A stretch of DNA of 64,000 nt. Origin: Paenibacillus mesophilus. Its GTDB lineage: Bacteria > Bacillota > Bacilli > Paenibacillales > NBRC-103111. The stretch is taken from the NCBI RefSeq assembly GCF_005938385.1, contig NZ_VCRA01000006.1, forward strand, positions 62,001 through 126,000, in the 5' to 3' direction. The notes beneath the pieces are model-generated. The model was given only the letters and a program-made list of their open reading frames with translations, did not search any database and was not told where the DNA came from. Positions 14,341 through 24,700 of the stretch are shown piece by piece. The stretch's first letter is position 1, and each line of letters opens with the position of its first letter. A program made the position numbers and the translations under genes.

Positions 14341-15276
14341 TCACATTCTCCGGATCGATAAATAAATCCCCATCAGAAACGACGCAAAAATGAGCAGCAG
14401 CGCGTCCAGCAGCATGTTCCTCCCGGCCGGATCGACGATATAATACAGGTACGCGTTATGGGCGTTTATTTTGAAATTAATGAAAAGAAACAGCAGCAAA
14501 AACAAGATCGACGAAAAATTGGCGAGGCGGATTTCCAGAAGCCGGTTTCGCTCCGCCTGGTCCGAACGCTGCGCCCGGCGCATATCCGAAATCAATTCCT
14601 TCATGCTGTCGCACAAATCGTTGCCTTCCAATAAACCTACGCGCAAAATGTTCGCGAAGTAGTCAGCCCACATATGCCCGAGACTGATGGAAAACACACG
14701 CAAGCTATCCTCCGTATCACGGCTCGTCGTCAAATTCCGGTACAGCTGCTCGAATACCGGCTTCATCGCGGGCTGCATCCGGTTTTCCTCCAACGTTACC
14801 TTTAAAGCGGTACGAATATTGCTTTGCCCGGAGACGATATAGTACTGGTAAAACAACTCGACCGCCGGCAAAAAATCCAGCCTCGCCTTCATCTGCCGAC
14901 CGAGCAAACGCATACGCAGCACGATGTAGGGCAGCAGACCGAGCATACCTCCCGCCGATACGACGCCTTTAAAATTGTTGAAGCATACAAAACCGCCAAT
15001 AATGCCTGTCAACAGCAGCAGCAGGGAGACGAACAGAAACGTGCCGATATGGAACCGGGCTTGAATCGATTCCAGCAAGTCCGTCAAATGCCGGTACAGC
15101 CAGTTGTATTTGGAAGCAAGGTGCGCCACGCGGTTGGCGAACGTTCCGCGCCGTACATAGTTCAACCGGTAACGGGTCGCCGAATGACGTACAATCGACT
15201 GCAGCAGTCTATTCAAAACCAAATAAACGAGCATAAACAACAGCAGCAAAAATGCGACTTTGACCAAAATCAGCAT
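14341..15276 (-). CDS. tadB: Tad pilus inner-membrane platform protein TadB
   Basis: A 311-aa membrane protein starting MLILVKVAFLLLLFMLVYLV. Further TM helices are at about 90-130 (LFVSLLLLLTGIIGGFV and AGGMLGLLPYIVLRMRLL) and at the C terminus (FSSILFLLLFLFINFKI, ALLLIFASFLMGIYLSI). The cytoplasmic loop has the T2SSF pattern DFLPAVELFYQYYIVSGQSN and GNDLCDSMKELISDMRRAQR. The ATG at 15276 overlaps the CpaF stop; the much longer frame from 15570 is out of context. It works with TadC and CpaF. Confidence 0.8.
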   Translation of the reverse strand: MLILVKVAFLLLLFMLVYLVLNRLLQSIVRHSATRYRLNYVRRGTFANRVAHLASKYNWLYRHLTDLLESIQARFHIGTFLFVSLLLLLTGIIGGFVCFNNFKGVVSAGGMLGLLPYIVLRMRLLGRQMKARLDFLPAVELFYQYYIVSGQSNIRTALKVTLEENRMQPAMKPVFEQLYRNLTTSRDTEDSLRVFSISLGHMWADYFANILRVGLLEGNDLCDSMKELISDMRRAQRSDQAERNRLLEIRLANFSSILFLLLFLFINFKINAHNAYLYYIVDPAGRNMLLDALLLIFASFLMGIYLSIRRM

Positions 15277-16685
15277 CGCTCGATCAATCCCATCGTCTGT
15301 AAAACGCGGCACTGTTCCGGATCGTACTTCATCATCCGCATCACGGCCCGATTCGAGAAAGGCTGAGGGAACCGCCACTTCCGGCTTGTAAAGTCGTAAC
15401 GGACGATATCCCTCACCTTGACCTCCCCGTTCTCGTAGCCGTATTCGCCGATGCGCAGAAGCTTGCGCTTGCCGTCGACAAGCCCCATTTCGAGCCCGAT
15501 TTGGGTTACATATTCGGTAATGCGCTTGGTCAACCGCTCCGGATTCATCCCTCTTCCATCCAGCATGCACATGTCCGTGATCGCTTCCGGCGCATCCTCC
15601 AGCTCATTGACGTGAACCGAAGTTACGCTTCCTTCATGGCCCCTCGTACAAGCCCTCACGTAAACGTTGGCGTCGTCGTCACGTATTTCGGCGTGACAGA
15701 TCCGCTTCGGGGACTGGCGCAGCGCCAGCTTGAACGCCTGATTGCCGGAATGTACGGAATCGTCTTCGCTCACCTCGTATTCGATAATGTTTTTGTTCGG
15801 AAAGTCCCGCTTCAGCATCAGCTCGTGCCGCGTCTCGATCGTCACGATCCGCTCGTGGTCCGGCAGCTCCGCGATCATCGCCTTGATCAAATTCGTCTTG
15901 CCGGAGTTCGTCGGGCCGATGACGACCATATTGAAGTAGCAGCGCAGCAGACACAGCAGTACCGTTCGGATCGTCTCGTCCATCGTCTCGTAATCGGGAT
16001 GGCACAGCGTATGCAAATTGTAGTACCGCATCGTGTAGAAACGGATCGTCATCGTCGGCTCGGCCGTAAAGCCGAAGCCGGTCAGCGTTACCCGCGACCC
16101 GTCCTTGAGCGACACTTCCGCCCAACGTTTGCGCGGATTGATCACCTCGTTATTGAACAAAACGAGATTTTGCTGAATCCGTTCAACCTCCTTGACATGC
16201 TGGAACTTGTGCGGGGACGGGATCGCCCGGCCGCCTCTCACCTCGAAAATATCGGTTCCGACGACTTGGATTTCTTCCAGCCCGTCCCTGTCCTGGAGCA
16301 GCAGCTCCAGCACGTTCATGCCGATCACTTCGGCAAACACCGCCTCGGCCAATGTCGCATAACGCCGGTTCGGGGGGACGATATGGTTCAAGCGCCGTTT
16401 CGCCAATTGGTCGTTAATAATGGCGACAAATCGGACCCGCTCCTCCTCGAACCCGAGCACCGCTCGGTTTAACGACTCGCTGTATTGCTGCCTCTCTTCC
16501 TCCGTCTTTCCCCGGGAAGCGACGAGATAGGTGCGAATTTCTTCAACGCACCGCTGGAAAGCGGGGTGTTCGTCCTCTCGCGGCAACTTTGGTTCGACAG
16601 CCGCTTGGGAAGTCTGATGTGCGGTCCCTCGCCGAAGCATGGAATAAGCGAGCACCGAAAACTTGCGTTCCGTCAGCTCTCCCAT
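15270..16685 (-). CDS. cpaF: Tad pilus assembly ATPase CpaF/TadA
   Basis: A 471-aa hexameric secretion ATPase of the VirB11/CpaF type. Walker A VIGPTNSGKTNLIKAM lies around residues 270-285, an Asp-box-like IVTIETRHELML follows, and the Walker B region reads ICHAEIRDDDANVYV where canonical family members have GEVRGxE. The arginine-rich ACTRGHEGSVTSVHVN stretch matches the ARTGHEGS-x-x-T-x-H signature. It powers filament assembly at the TadBC platform. ATG at 16685 overlaps the TadZ stop by 13 bp; longer frames have no RBS. Confidence 0.88.
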   Translation of the reverse strand: MGELTERKFSVLAYSMLRRGTAHQTSQAAVEPKLPREDEHPAFQRCVEEIRTYLVASRGKTEEERQQYSESLNRAVLGFEEERVRFVAIINDQLAKRRLNHIVPPNRRYATLAEAVFAEVIGMNVLELLLQDRDGLEEIQVVGTDIFEVRGGRAIPSPHKFQHVKEVERIQQNLVLFNNEVINPRKRWAEVSLKDGSRVTLTGFGFTAEPTMTIRFYTMRYYNLHTLCHPDYETMDETIRTVLLCLLRCYFNMVVIGPTNSGKTNLIKAMIAELPDHERIVTIETRHELMLKRDFPNKNIIEYEVSEDDSVHSGNQAFKLALRQSPKRICHAEIRDDDANVYVRACTRGHEGSVTSVHVNELEDAPEAITDMCMLDGRGMNPERLTKRITEYVTQIGLEMGLVDGKRKLLRIGEYGYENGEVKVRDIVRYDFTSRKWRFPQPFSNRAVMRMMKYDPEQCRVLQTMGLIERC

Positions 16686-17929
16686 ACCGTCCGCCCCGCT
16701 TTCCCAGGCTTGGCATGCATCCGCCCGAACAACCGCTTCAGCGGATGGGTGTACGGCTGCACCGCCGTTTCGATCCCGCACACCGCCGATAGCAGCGTGA
16801 CGATCCCGCTCAGATCCCGGTTCAGCGGATGCTGGCCGAGCAGCAGATCGAACAGCTTGCCTTGATTGACTACTTCCGTCATATCCGCATATTTCCCGAT
16901 CTTCCCGATAAACGATAGTCCGGTTTCTTTCCGGATGTCGCTCTGCCGAATGCCTGCCGAACTGCCGTTTTTATCGGACTGTGTCAGCACGAGATCGAAC
17001 GAATCGGCGCTCAAGCCGATTACGGGACATAATCCGCGAAGCCAGCGATCCGTATCCTCTTGAAAATGAGTCAGCTCCGGTGTCGTTACCAGTATGCGCG
17101 AATCGGCCTGCAGAAGGGCGCAAATTGTCGCCGCATTGTCCCAATAGGCGTTCACCTCGACGATGCATACATCGAATGTACGTTTCGCTGTCTGCAGCAA
17201 ATGCTCGATATCCTCCGCCGTGAAAAACTCAGCCTGCTCGCGCAGCTGGTTGCCGAACAATATCCGAAGGTTGGGCAGCCCTTTCACCGCCGTGCAATAA
17301 GCGCGGAGCCGTTCCGGGCGCAAGCTGTGCGAACGGATTTCGGCGCGGAGGTGATCGAGGCTCGCTTCCGGCTTCTCGATGCCGATATACCGGTGCAGCT
17401 TCGAGCTTTTCAAATTGAGGCATAAGTATGCGACCGAGCGTTCCGAACGGCTTGCCAATCCGACGGCGGTACCGAACGAAACGAATGTCGTGCCGATATT
17501 CGGCGTCGAACCGACGAACACGATGCTTTTTCCGCCGCTTTCGGCAATTTCGCCCCGATTTCCGTAAAACCGCTGAAGCAGCGCCGTATTTATGCTCTCT
17601 CTCGTCCGATGGGGAGGTACATATTGTATCCCGTTAACGATGCAATATTTGACCCACCTGCCGTTCTCGTTCGTATCGTGCCGATCCGACAACAACACGG
17701 TAAACGCTGCTCCGGGACAGCTTTCCTTCAGCCGCTCGACGTAGTCGCAGAACGCAGCCAGCCCGAAAAACCGGTCCGACAATACGATATGGTCGAACAC
17801 GAGCGCCGCTAACGATCCGCATAGCGCATCCGGCTGTTGGAACAAATGAATGCGATCCTCCTCGCGGATTTTGCCGGATACCCATTCCTGGACGAGCGCT
17901 TCGTCCTGTGTAACAAAAGCGATTTGCAT
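16673..17929 (-). CDS. TadZ/CpaE-like MinD-fold localisation protein, degenerate P-loop
   Basis: A 418-aa protein. The N-terminal part (IAFVTQDEALVQEWVSG) is receiver-like, and the MinD/ParA-like part starts near residue 145 with IVFVGSTPNIGTTFVSFGTA. Where active MinD proteins have KGGxGKT, this one has STPNIGTT, so the catalytic lysine is replaced. Later MinD-like features (DVCIVEVNAYWDN, ILVTTPELTHF) are present. It probably positions the pilus machine without normal ATP turnover. AGGAGGTGAC precedes the ATG, 6 bp after the CpaB stop. Confidence 0.75.
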   Translation of the reverse strand: MQIAFVTQDEALVQEWVSGKIREEDRIHLFQQPDALCGSLAALVFDHIVLSDRFFGLAAFCDYVERLKESCPGAAFTVLLSDRHDTNENGRWVKYCIVNGIQYVPPHRTRESINTALLQRFYGNRGEIAESGGKSIVFVGSTPNIGTTFVSFGTAVGLASRSERSVAYLCLNLKSSKLHRYIGIEKPEASLDHLRAEIRSHSLRPERLRAYCTAVKGLPNLRILFGNQLREQAEFFTAEDIEHLLQTAKRTFDVCIVEVNAYWDNAATICALLQADSRILVTTPELTHFQEDTDRWLRGLCPVIGLSADSFDLVLTQSDKNGSSAGIRQSDIRKETGLSFIGKIGKYADMTEVVNQGKLFDLLLGQHPLNRDLSGIVTLLSAVCGIETAVQPYTHPLKRLFGRMHAKPGKAGRTVWES

Positions 17930-17935
17930 GCTGCG

Positions 17936-18661
17936 TCACCTCCTTCCGATTCCGTTGACCGTTTCTTCGGCAAGCGACGACGCGGATAGCGCGATAACGA
18001 GCTTTGCCTTCTTCGTACGGCATGCCCGGTCGATTGCGAGCCATTGCTCCTCGGTCAAGTTCAAATTGATCTGATCGATCGCTCCGTTCGCCTCCCGCCG
18101 GGACGCGTACATTTTCTCCGTATCGCCGTTGACCCGGGAGTACAAATTAGGAGACTTCGGGTTGTCGACTTCCACATTGGCTGAAGATTTAACCGAGGCG
18201 ACCGTAATCTCGTATCCGAACAAACGCCCGGAATCGCTGTCGCTGCCGGACAAATAGAGGTTCACCCGGTCGCCGGCGCGAATTCCGTTGGATACGGATA
18301 AGATGTAATCTTTCGGGATTTGAAATGTGGATTGTCCCTGCGACGGCAGCAAATGAAACTTGTCCACCTTCCAAGCCAAAATCGGCTCGTCCGTCCCGAG
18401 CGGAACGACCGACTCCAGTCCGGCCAGCTGCGCCGCATCCGTAAACATGCCTTCCACGTATGAGCCGGCCAGCACCGGCTTGTACGCCAGCATATCCAAT
18501 TCGATCATCGTTCCGGCGCGGATAAAATCTTTCGGAACGACCACGCTGACCGTTTTTTGCAACTCCACCTGCTTCAGCTGCAGCTTGTAGACGCCATAGA
18601 CGAGTAGAGCGGCCATCAAGGCGGCCGAGAAGCTGATCAGCAGGTTTCGTTTTTTGTTCAC
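17936..18661 (-). CDS. SAF-domain Tad assembly protein (CpaB/RcpC-like)
   Basis: A 241-aa membrane-anchored protein. A single TM helix (LLISFSAALMAALLVYGVYK) follows a basic start, then a SAF domain with VVVPKDFIRAGTMIELDMLA and the second half EPILAWKVDKF. GTG at 18661 has GGAGGGGG upstream; frames starting earlier would place the TM internally. It is the first gene of the tad set after a promoter at 18760-18788. CpaB-type proteins sit on the outside of the membrane and connect filament and wall. Confidence 0.75.
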   Translation of the reverse strand: MNKKRNLLISFSAALMAALLVYGVYKLQLKQVELQKTVSVVVPKDFIRAGTMIELDMLAYKPVLAGSYVEGMFTDAAQLAGLESVVPLGTDEPILAWKVDKFHLLPSQGQSTFQIPKDYILSVSNGIRAGDRVNLYLSGSDSDSGRLFGYEITVASVKSSANVEVDNPKSPNLYSRVNGDTEKMYASRREANGAIDQINLNLTEEQWLAIDRACRTKKAKLVIALSASSLAEETVNGIGRR

Positions 18662-18685
18662 CGACGCACCCCCTCCCGACACGAC

Positions 18686-18788
18686 GAAAAGGACACAAAC
18701 GGCCGGTTTCCCGGTCGTCTGCGTCCTTCGCAAACGTTGCTCGCTTTTCTATCGACTAAATAATAACATATATTGATCATTTTGTAAA
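18686..18788 (-). promoter_or_regulatory. Tad operon promoter and hairpin leader
   Basis: Read on the minus strand, TTTACA (18783-18788), 17 bp and TATTAT (18760-18765) form a good promoter. The transcript leader contains a 16-bp stem (18691-18706 with 18711-18726) closed by a GAAA tetraloop and with two G-U wobbles and one mismatch, followed at once by TTTTC. That is terminator-like, so transcription into cpaB may be attenuated. Confidence 0.6.
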
Positions 18789-18793
18789 ATAAT

Positions 18794-21700
18794 TCATTGT
18801 CTTCTGTGTACCTCGACCGCATCGTTTGCGTTACCGATTATGTTCACCGGCACATCCTCCGTTCTGACCACTCCGTTGGCGTAGCGAATTCGAAAATGGA
18901 TCGGCACAATTCCTACCGGGATGCCTTCCGTTGCAGACATGAACTTGTCGTCGAAAAGCCGCCCTTCGAATCGGGTGCTATCTCCTGCTGCAGGGAGTAA
19001 GTTGACGCTGACCGCCAGCCGTCCGCCGTCAATTCCAACGGTGTCGATCCAAGCAGTCGCTTCGGCAACCGGTGCGGGCGAGCTTACCGTGCCGACTACG
19101 AATATTTCACCGGAATAAAAATCTTTCGGCACGCTCGTCGTGTTGTGGCCTTTATCGCTATGAATAACAGCCCACTGGGGAGTATGGTTCACTTCGGAAC
19201 GGATTGTTAACGGCAACGCCTCCAATACTTTGGTTGCACTGCTTGCGGCGAAGCCGTCCGAAACCGTTAAAGTTACGGTGTATGAACCGGGATGCGTAAA
19301 AGGCTCGACCGCATCCGTCGTTCCGTATACGCGGATATCGCCGTTTGGCTTTCGAATTTCCCAGGCGGAGGTGAGCGCGTTTCCGTCCGGATCCGTCGAC
19401 AAGTTGTCCAAGTATACCGTATCCCCTTCCCAAATCGGCTTCGGACTCCAATCGAAGTTCGCGAGCGGCGGACGGTTGATCAACAGCCATTTGTCCGATG
19501 ACCATGCGGACCACGCATACCCGTCAAACACCCGGGCACGTACGCGCAGCTTCTGTCCGGCCGGCAGTGCCGTTCCGACCGGATGGCTTTGCGTTGTCGC
19601 GGAAGTATATTGCGACACTTCACCCGTATCGTAAATAACCGCCGTGTTAGCCTCGTTTGCGACATGAAGCTGGTATTTCAAAAAGATCGTTCCCGGGTCC
19701 GGATCGGTTTGGTTCCATGAAATCGTTGGCGTCGGACCTTCGATCGTCGGAGTTGCTTGCGTACCTGACGGATGTGAAACATCCGCCGATGGCGTCATGT
19801 TGATGCGCAGCCAACCGACGTTCGACCAGCCGGACCATACCGCCCCGTCGCTTACTTGAACTTGGACCTGCAGCGGGATGCCGGTAGGCAAATCGGCTGT
19901 CACCGTCATGCTTTGGCTCGTTGCTTGCGTCCATTGTGCGCCCGTGAAATCGTATACGACCGATCCGTCTTCGCGCATGATCTGTACGCGGTATTGCTGG
20001 AACACGCTGCCGTAAGCCAAATCCGGATCGTATTGGTTCCAAAATATCGCCGGCCGTCGGTTGTCCTGAATTATGTTGGCCGAAGCCGCCGACGTCCCGT
20101 TCGGGAAGGTCAGGACAGCCGACGGCGGGCTGTTCACGATCATCCAGCCGATGTTGGACCAATCGGACCATTCTTCCCCGTCGCTTGCTCTTACTTGCAC
20201 CTGCAGCTTCGTACCGATGGGCAGATCGACCGGTACGCTCCAAGATGCGTTGTTGGCCGTTGTCCATTGCGGACGTTCGCCGCTTTCGACTACAATCGCT
20301 CCTGACGCGTCGGCTATTTTCACATGGTAGCCTTTGAAGATCGTTCCCGGCGAGTCGTTCTGGTTCCATGTGATCGTCGGTCTCGTCGTGTAGATCAGGC
20401 TCGGGGCCGCTTGTGTCCCGTTCGGGTACGTCAGTACTGCCGTCGGCCGGTTGTTCGCCGGCGGGATGACTGATACGCTAATCGTCGTGGAAACCGGGAA
20501 GCTCCATGCGCCATATTCGTCACGTACCATCAATCCGACCGTATATCCGCCGTTTTCCGTCGGGCGCGTCAGCTTATTCTTGACGTATTGACCGCTTGGC
20601 GAGATGTAATAATACAGCCGTTCCATAACGCCGCGGGTTGATCCGTAATCGATGCCGGTTACATCGGGTGGCGAGAAAGCCGAAGCATGGAACCACCGGT
20701 CCGGATCATAGCTCGTGTCGTTGTAACCGACCGTGCCGTCCGGATTAACCCACGCGGACATGACGGCAATCGGCCTTCGGTGTACGATCAATCGATTGGC
20801 ATAAGCGTTCGAGTCTTTCCGGTAACCGTCAAACACCATGCTCGGATACAAATAATCCGGATGCGGATCGTCGTGGGCTTGCAGCGTGATCCAGTATTGA
20901 CCGACTTTATCGAATAGTTGCTGCGGTCCCGTAAATGTCCGCCCGTTCAAGCCGGACACGCCTTGGTTGTTCATAAATTTGGGCGTATGCGCGATCGTCC
21001 ATCTAAAACCTCCCGACATCGGATCGTTTTCCGGATCGGTGTAGGCGACATTCTCGTACCGCGCTTCCGCTTGGGCGACTCCATCCTCCCAAATCGCGTA
21101 CTGAGTCAGCCATTCGATGTTTTGATGCGGGATGCCCTGCAGCGAAAGCTGTTTGAAATCGACGTACGCTTTCGTTGTAAACGGCCCAATCTTCCCGGTT
21201 CCAAACGTGCTGTCCGTAGTAGACAAATAAGGGACGCCGCCTAATGTAACATCGATTTGACCGCCGTTCATTTTCACCTTGATCGTGTAATCGGTATTGG
21301 CCTGGAACGAGTATGAGATGCTACTCAAGACTGTACGCGAGCCGCCTATATAGCGCGAAATGTACAATGTCGCTGCATCCAGCTCGACGGCGTACCGGTT
21401 CATCGGGTCCTGCATGCGGAACGACATGCCGGCAAGCCCGGTATCCAAATTCGGCCGATGCATGTTCACCGTAAACGACAGCTCCGCGTCGTCATATGCC
21501 GTTCCCGAAACGAACTGTCCAAGCTGCGAGCCGTTGCGAGTGATCGGACTTTCCTTCGGCGTCCCTTTCGCAATCCACATGTACCGATCCATCGGGTAGC
21601 TGGGCTGCCCCATATATCCAGGCGCGTTATAATAGTCGTAAGCTTGGAAAATCCCTAGGTGCACCCCGTCGGCAATATATTGCCTCCCCACAAGATTCGC

Positions 21701-24700
21701 ATTTTGCAAGTAGGCTGAGTGGTATTGGGAGGAACTTTTGGACAAATACCGGTTCATCCCCCAGCTCGCGTTATTTTCCAGCGTGCCGTTGACCGTACTG
21801 GTGTAGCTCCCACTCACGTAGCCGCCGTCCGGTAAAATCGTGAAGCTGGGTGCCATCGCTTTAATCGGGATTCCGGCCCAATCTGAACGAATGCCGGTCG
21901 TTACATCGATCACGTCCTGAAACTCCGCAACAGTCGGCGACAGCGCACCATTTGAGAAGTAGTAGTAGTAGCTGTGTGTAATCAATTGCTTCGTTTCCGG
22001 ATTGAATGCCGCAACCTGCTTGTTCTCCCAATTGGGAGCGAGAAAATCCGGATCGCGGTAATATCCGGTCCCGCGCAATTTCGTCGCCCAGGCGAGCGTG
22101 AAATCGCTGTTCACTCTCAAGGCATAGTAGCCGCCCGACAATTCCGGATTCAGGAAGAGGTCAACCCCGTTATTGGCGGCATCTTTGCAGCTGTTAAAAG
22201 CGAACGTGTAGTATTCACCGTCCACGCCTTTATACAATCCGGTGAAGTCCTCTCCCCAAGTGCAGGTGAACGTTCTTGGTGACGGCTCCTGTACTATCGT
22301 CCCAAACGCGTTCCGAAACTTGACGTTGATGCTTTGAGTGGATGCCGGCAGGTTCAGGGTGTTTTTACGAACCGTATTGCCGGAGGCGTCCAGTTCAATT
22401 TGATTGATGCTTCCATAGCTTTTGCTCAGAAGCACCAGATTGTCGCCTTTGCTGAACATCGTATAGTACTTGCTTTGCTTTCCTGTATTGGCAAACGGCG
22501 CCAGAGGAGCGCTTATTCGCAGCAAGTCCGGATTGGTCATGTTATAGCCTTTCATCGCTCCGGTGTACGAATCGTACATCACGACGCCGGTGGCGGATTT
22601 AGAAGGCAGGCCACTGTAACCTTGCATCGTCCAGCAGTTGCAACCATACGGGCCAACTGGGTTACCATCAACGTCTGTGTCATAGTACTCTTCTTCAAAA
22701 TAGTCGAAATAAGCTTGACTGATATAATCAACGCCGACCACTTTGTAGATCGTTTCCCCGGCAACCTCAAAGCCCATAAACGTCGTAAACGGATACTCTA
22801 CGTTGATGATCGTTCGCGCGCCGGAATAGTCCCCGGCCGCGATCTTCGCTTTGTTTGCATCGGCATTGGCACTGCTCGTATAAACCGGCATCGGGATGAC
22901 CAGCTTTTGTGTCGGTGTAGCGGAGGTCAGCATGTAATCGTATGGACTTACGTTATCCGGCCACGAATGCCGTAATACCGTTGCCGCAGGCCCCGTGGTG
23001 ATCTCTTTTACCTCGTACTTCGGCAGCCGATTCAAGTTCAAGCCGTACAACGATACGGTGTAGCCGCTACTGTCCGTTTGGTCAAAAATGAGGTGGCTAT
23101 TATTCGTCCTCACCATATTGCCGAACTTGGCCGGAGTCAGATTTTGCAGATCGCCTACGGGTAGAAAAACGGGCTGCGAATAGTCCGGATTGATCGTGTC
23201 GATCGCTTTGTACGGCGATATGCGGTTCGCGCCGAATCCGTTGTCCGAGAAAGGAGTCAAAAACGGGCGATTGTCGTATTGTCCACTCCCGAAATAGAAT
23301 TTGTCCGACACGTCATATTGCCGTTCCATTCCCCGACCGAGGGCTGCTGACAGCACCCCGTTCCGATTCGACCACGAAAAAGGACGGTTCTGAAGTTGCT
23401 TATTCGTATTCACGTCGTAGAGCGGCCACGTCATGATCGTTTGTGCACTGATCGTGACCGGTATGTTCACTTCCGGCTGTTGGTTTTTGCCGAAGATGTC
23501 GAACGAAACGGACGAGGCCAGGTTGATCGTATCGAGCACCAGGAGCGTAACCGGCTGTGTAGTCGAAGCATCGGCACACCTTCCGGTATCCTCGCATACG
23601 GTTACGTCGAACAAATATTTGCCGACGCGGTTCGGCGTAAAGGATGCTTTTGTCATCGTGCCCATGAGCGACTGCCAAGGATCGTCATGAAAGCCGTTGT
23701 TCGCCGCATCGTATTTGTACCGGTATGCCGCGGAGACAAGGGCATCGGAGTCCGGGCTATACGATTTATTGAACAGCTCGTAGGTGTGACCGCGAAGACC
23801 GAGCGGCGGGACGTCGAGTTTGCCTATGGGCGGCTGGTCCGGCTTAACTATGATCGGGCAGGTAGCCGGGGCTAACGATCGCAGACCTGCACTGTCATAC
23901 ACCCAAAGCTGGACTTGAACCGTAATATCTGCGCCAGTCGGATTGCTGTATGACGCTTGCCTGTTGACCCATTCGTCGCGGCTATGGTCGATGCTTCGTC
24001 CGGCCGGACTGTAGCTGTTGGTCGAAATGAACTTCGATGGATCGACCGGGCGGTTTGCTTTTACTGGTGTCGGTGCGCTGCAAAAGGCAATCGGCTCGGG
24101 CCGGATGACGTCGAGGAAAACGGGTACCGTTTTCGCCTCGCCCCTACGGTCTTTCCCCGTCACGTAAATCCGGTAGCTTCCGAGTTGATCGGCCGTCAAG
24201 CTATAGTAATGATCCTCCCGGTTATCGATGCCATATCGCGATGGGAGGCTTTGCAGCCAACTGCCGGATGCACCCGCGAAGTCCCAAGACCATTCGATCG
24301 GATAATCGTTCTCCGCATCGTAAGGCGACGGCGGCGCAGAAGTCGGGTCTTGGATAATGCGCAGGTTCACTTGGGATCCGAGGATAACGGTATTGACCGG
24401 TTGTGTTCCCGTTCGATTAGGCTCTTGGAAAAAGCCGGCCCGGAACTCCGGTGGCGTATTCGGCTTATCCGACGGCTGGACGATGAGCGGCTTGTCTCTT
24501 ATCCATCCGGAATCGCCGCAGCTGGTGTAAATTTGCAGCGCGACCATAGTTGTCCCGACGGACAAATTGTCTGGATAGTTCGGATAAACAAATGCGGTCG
24601 TCGTAGTTCGTCCGTTTATGTTGCTGGTCATCCAGGTAATACCGTTTTGTGTGAACCGGTATTGATGGTAGCGATAAGTGCAACTGCTCGGAATCTCGAA

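Noticed and set aside
18686-18788. Known c-di-GMP (GEMM) riboswitch before the tad operon
   Set aside because: There is a GAAA-capped stem, but the conserved GEMM junction sequences are not present.
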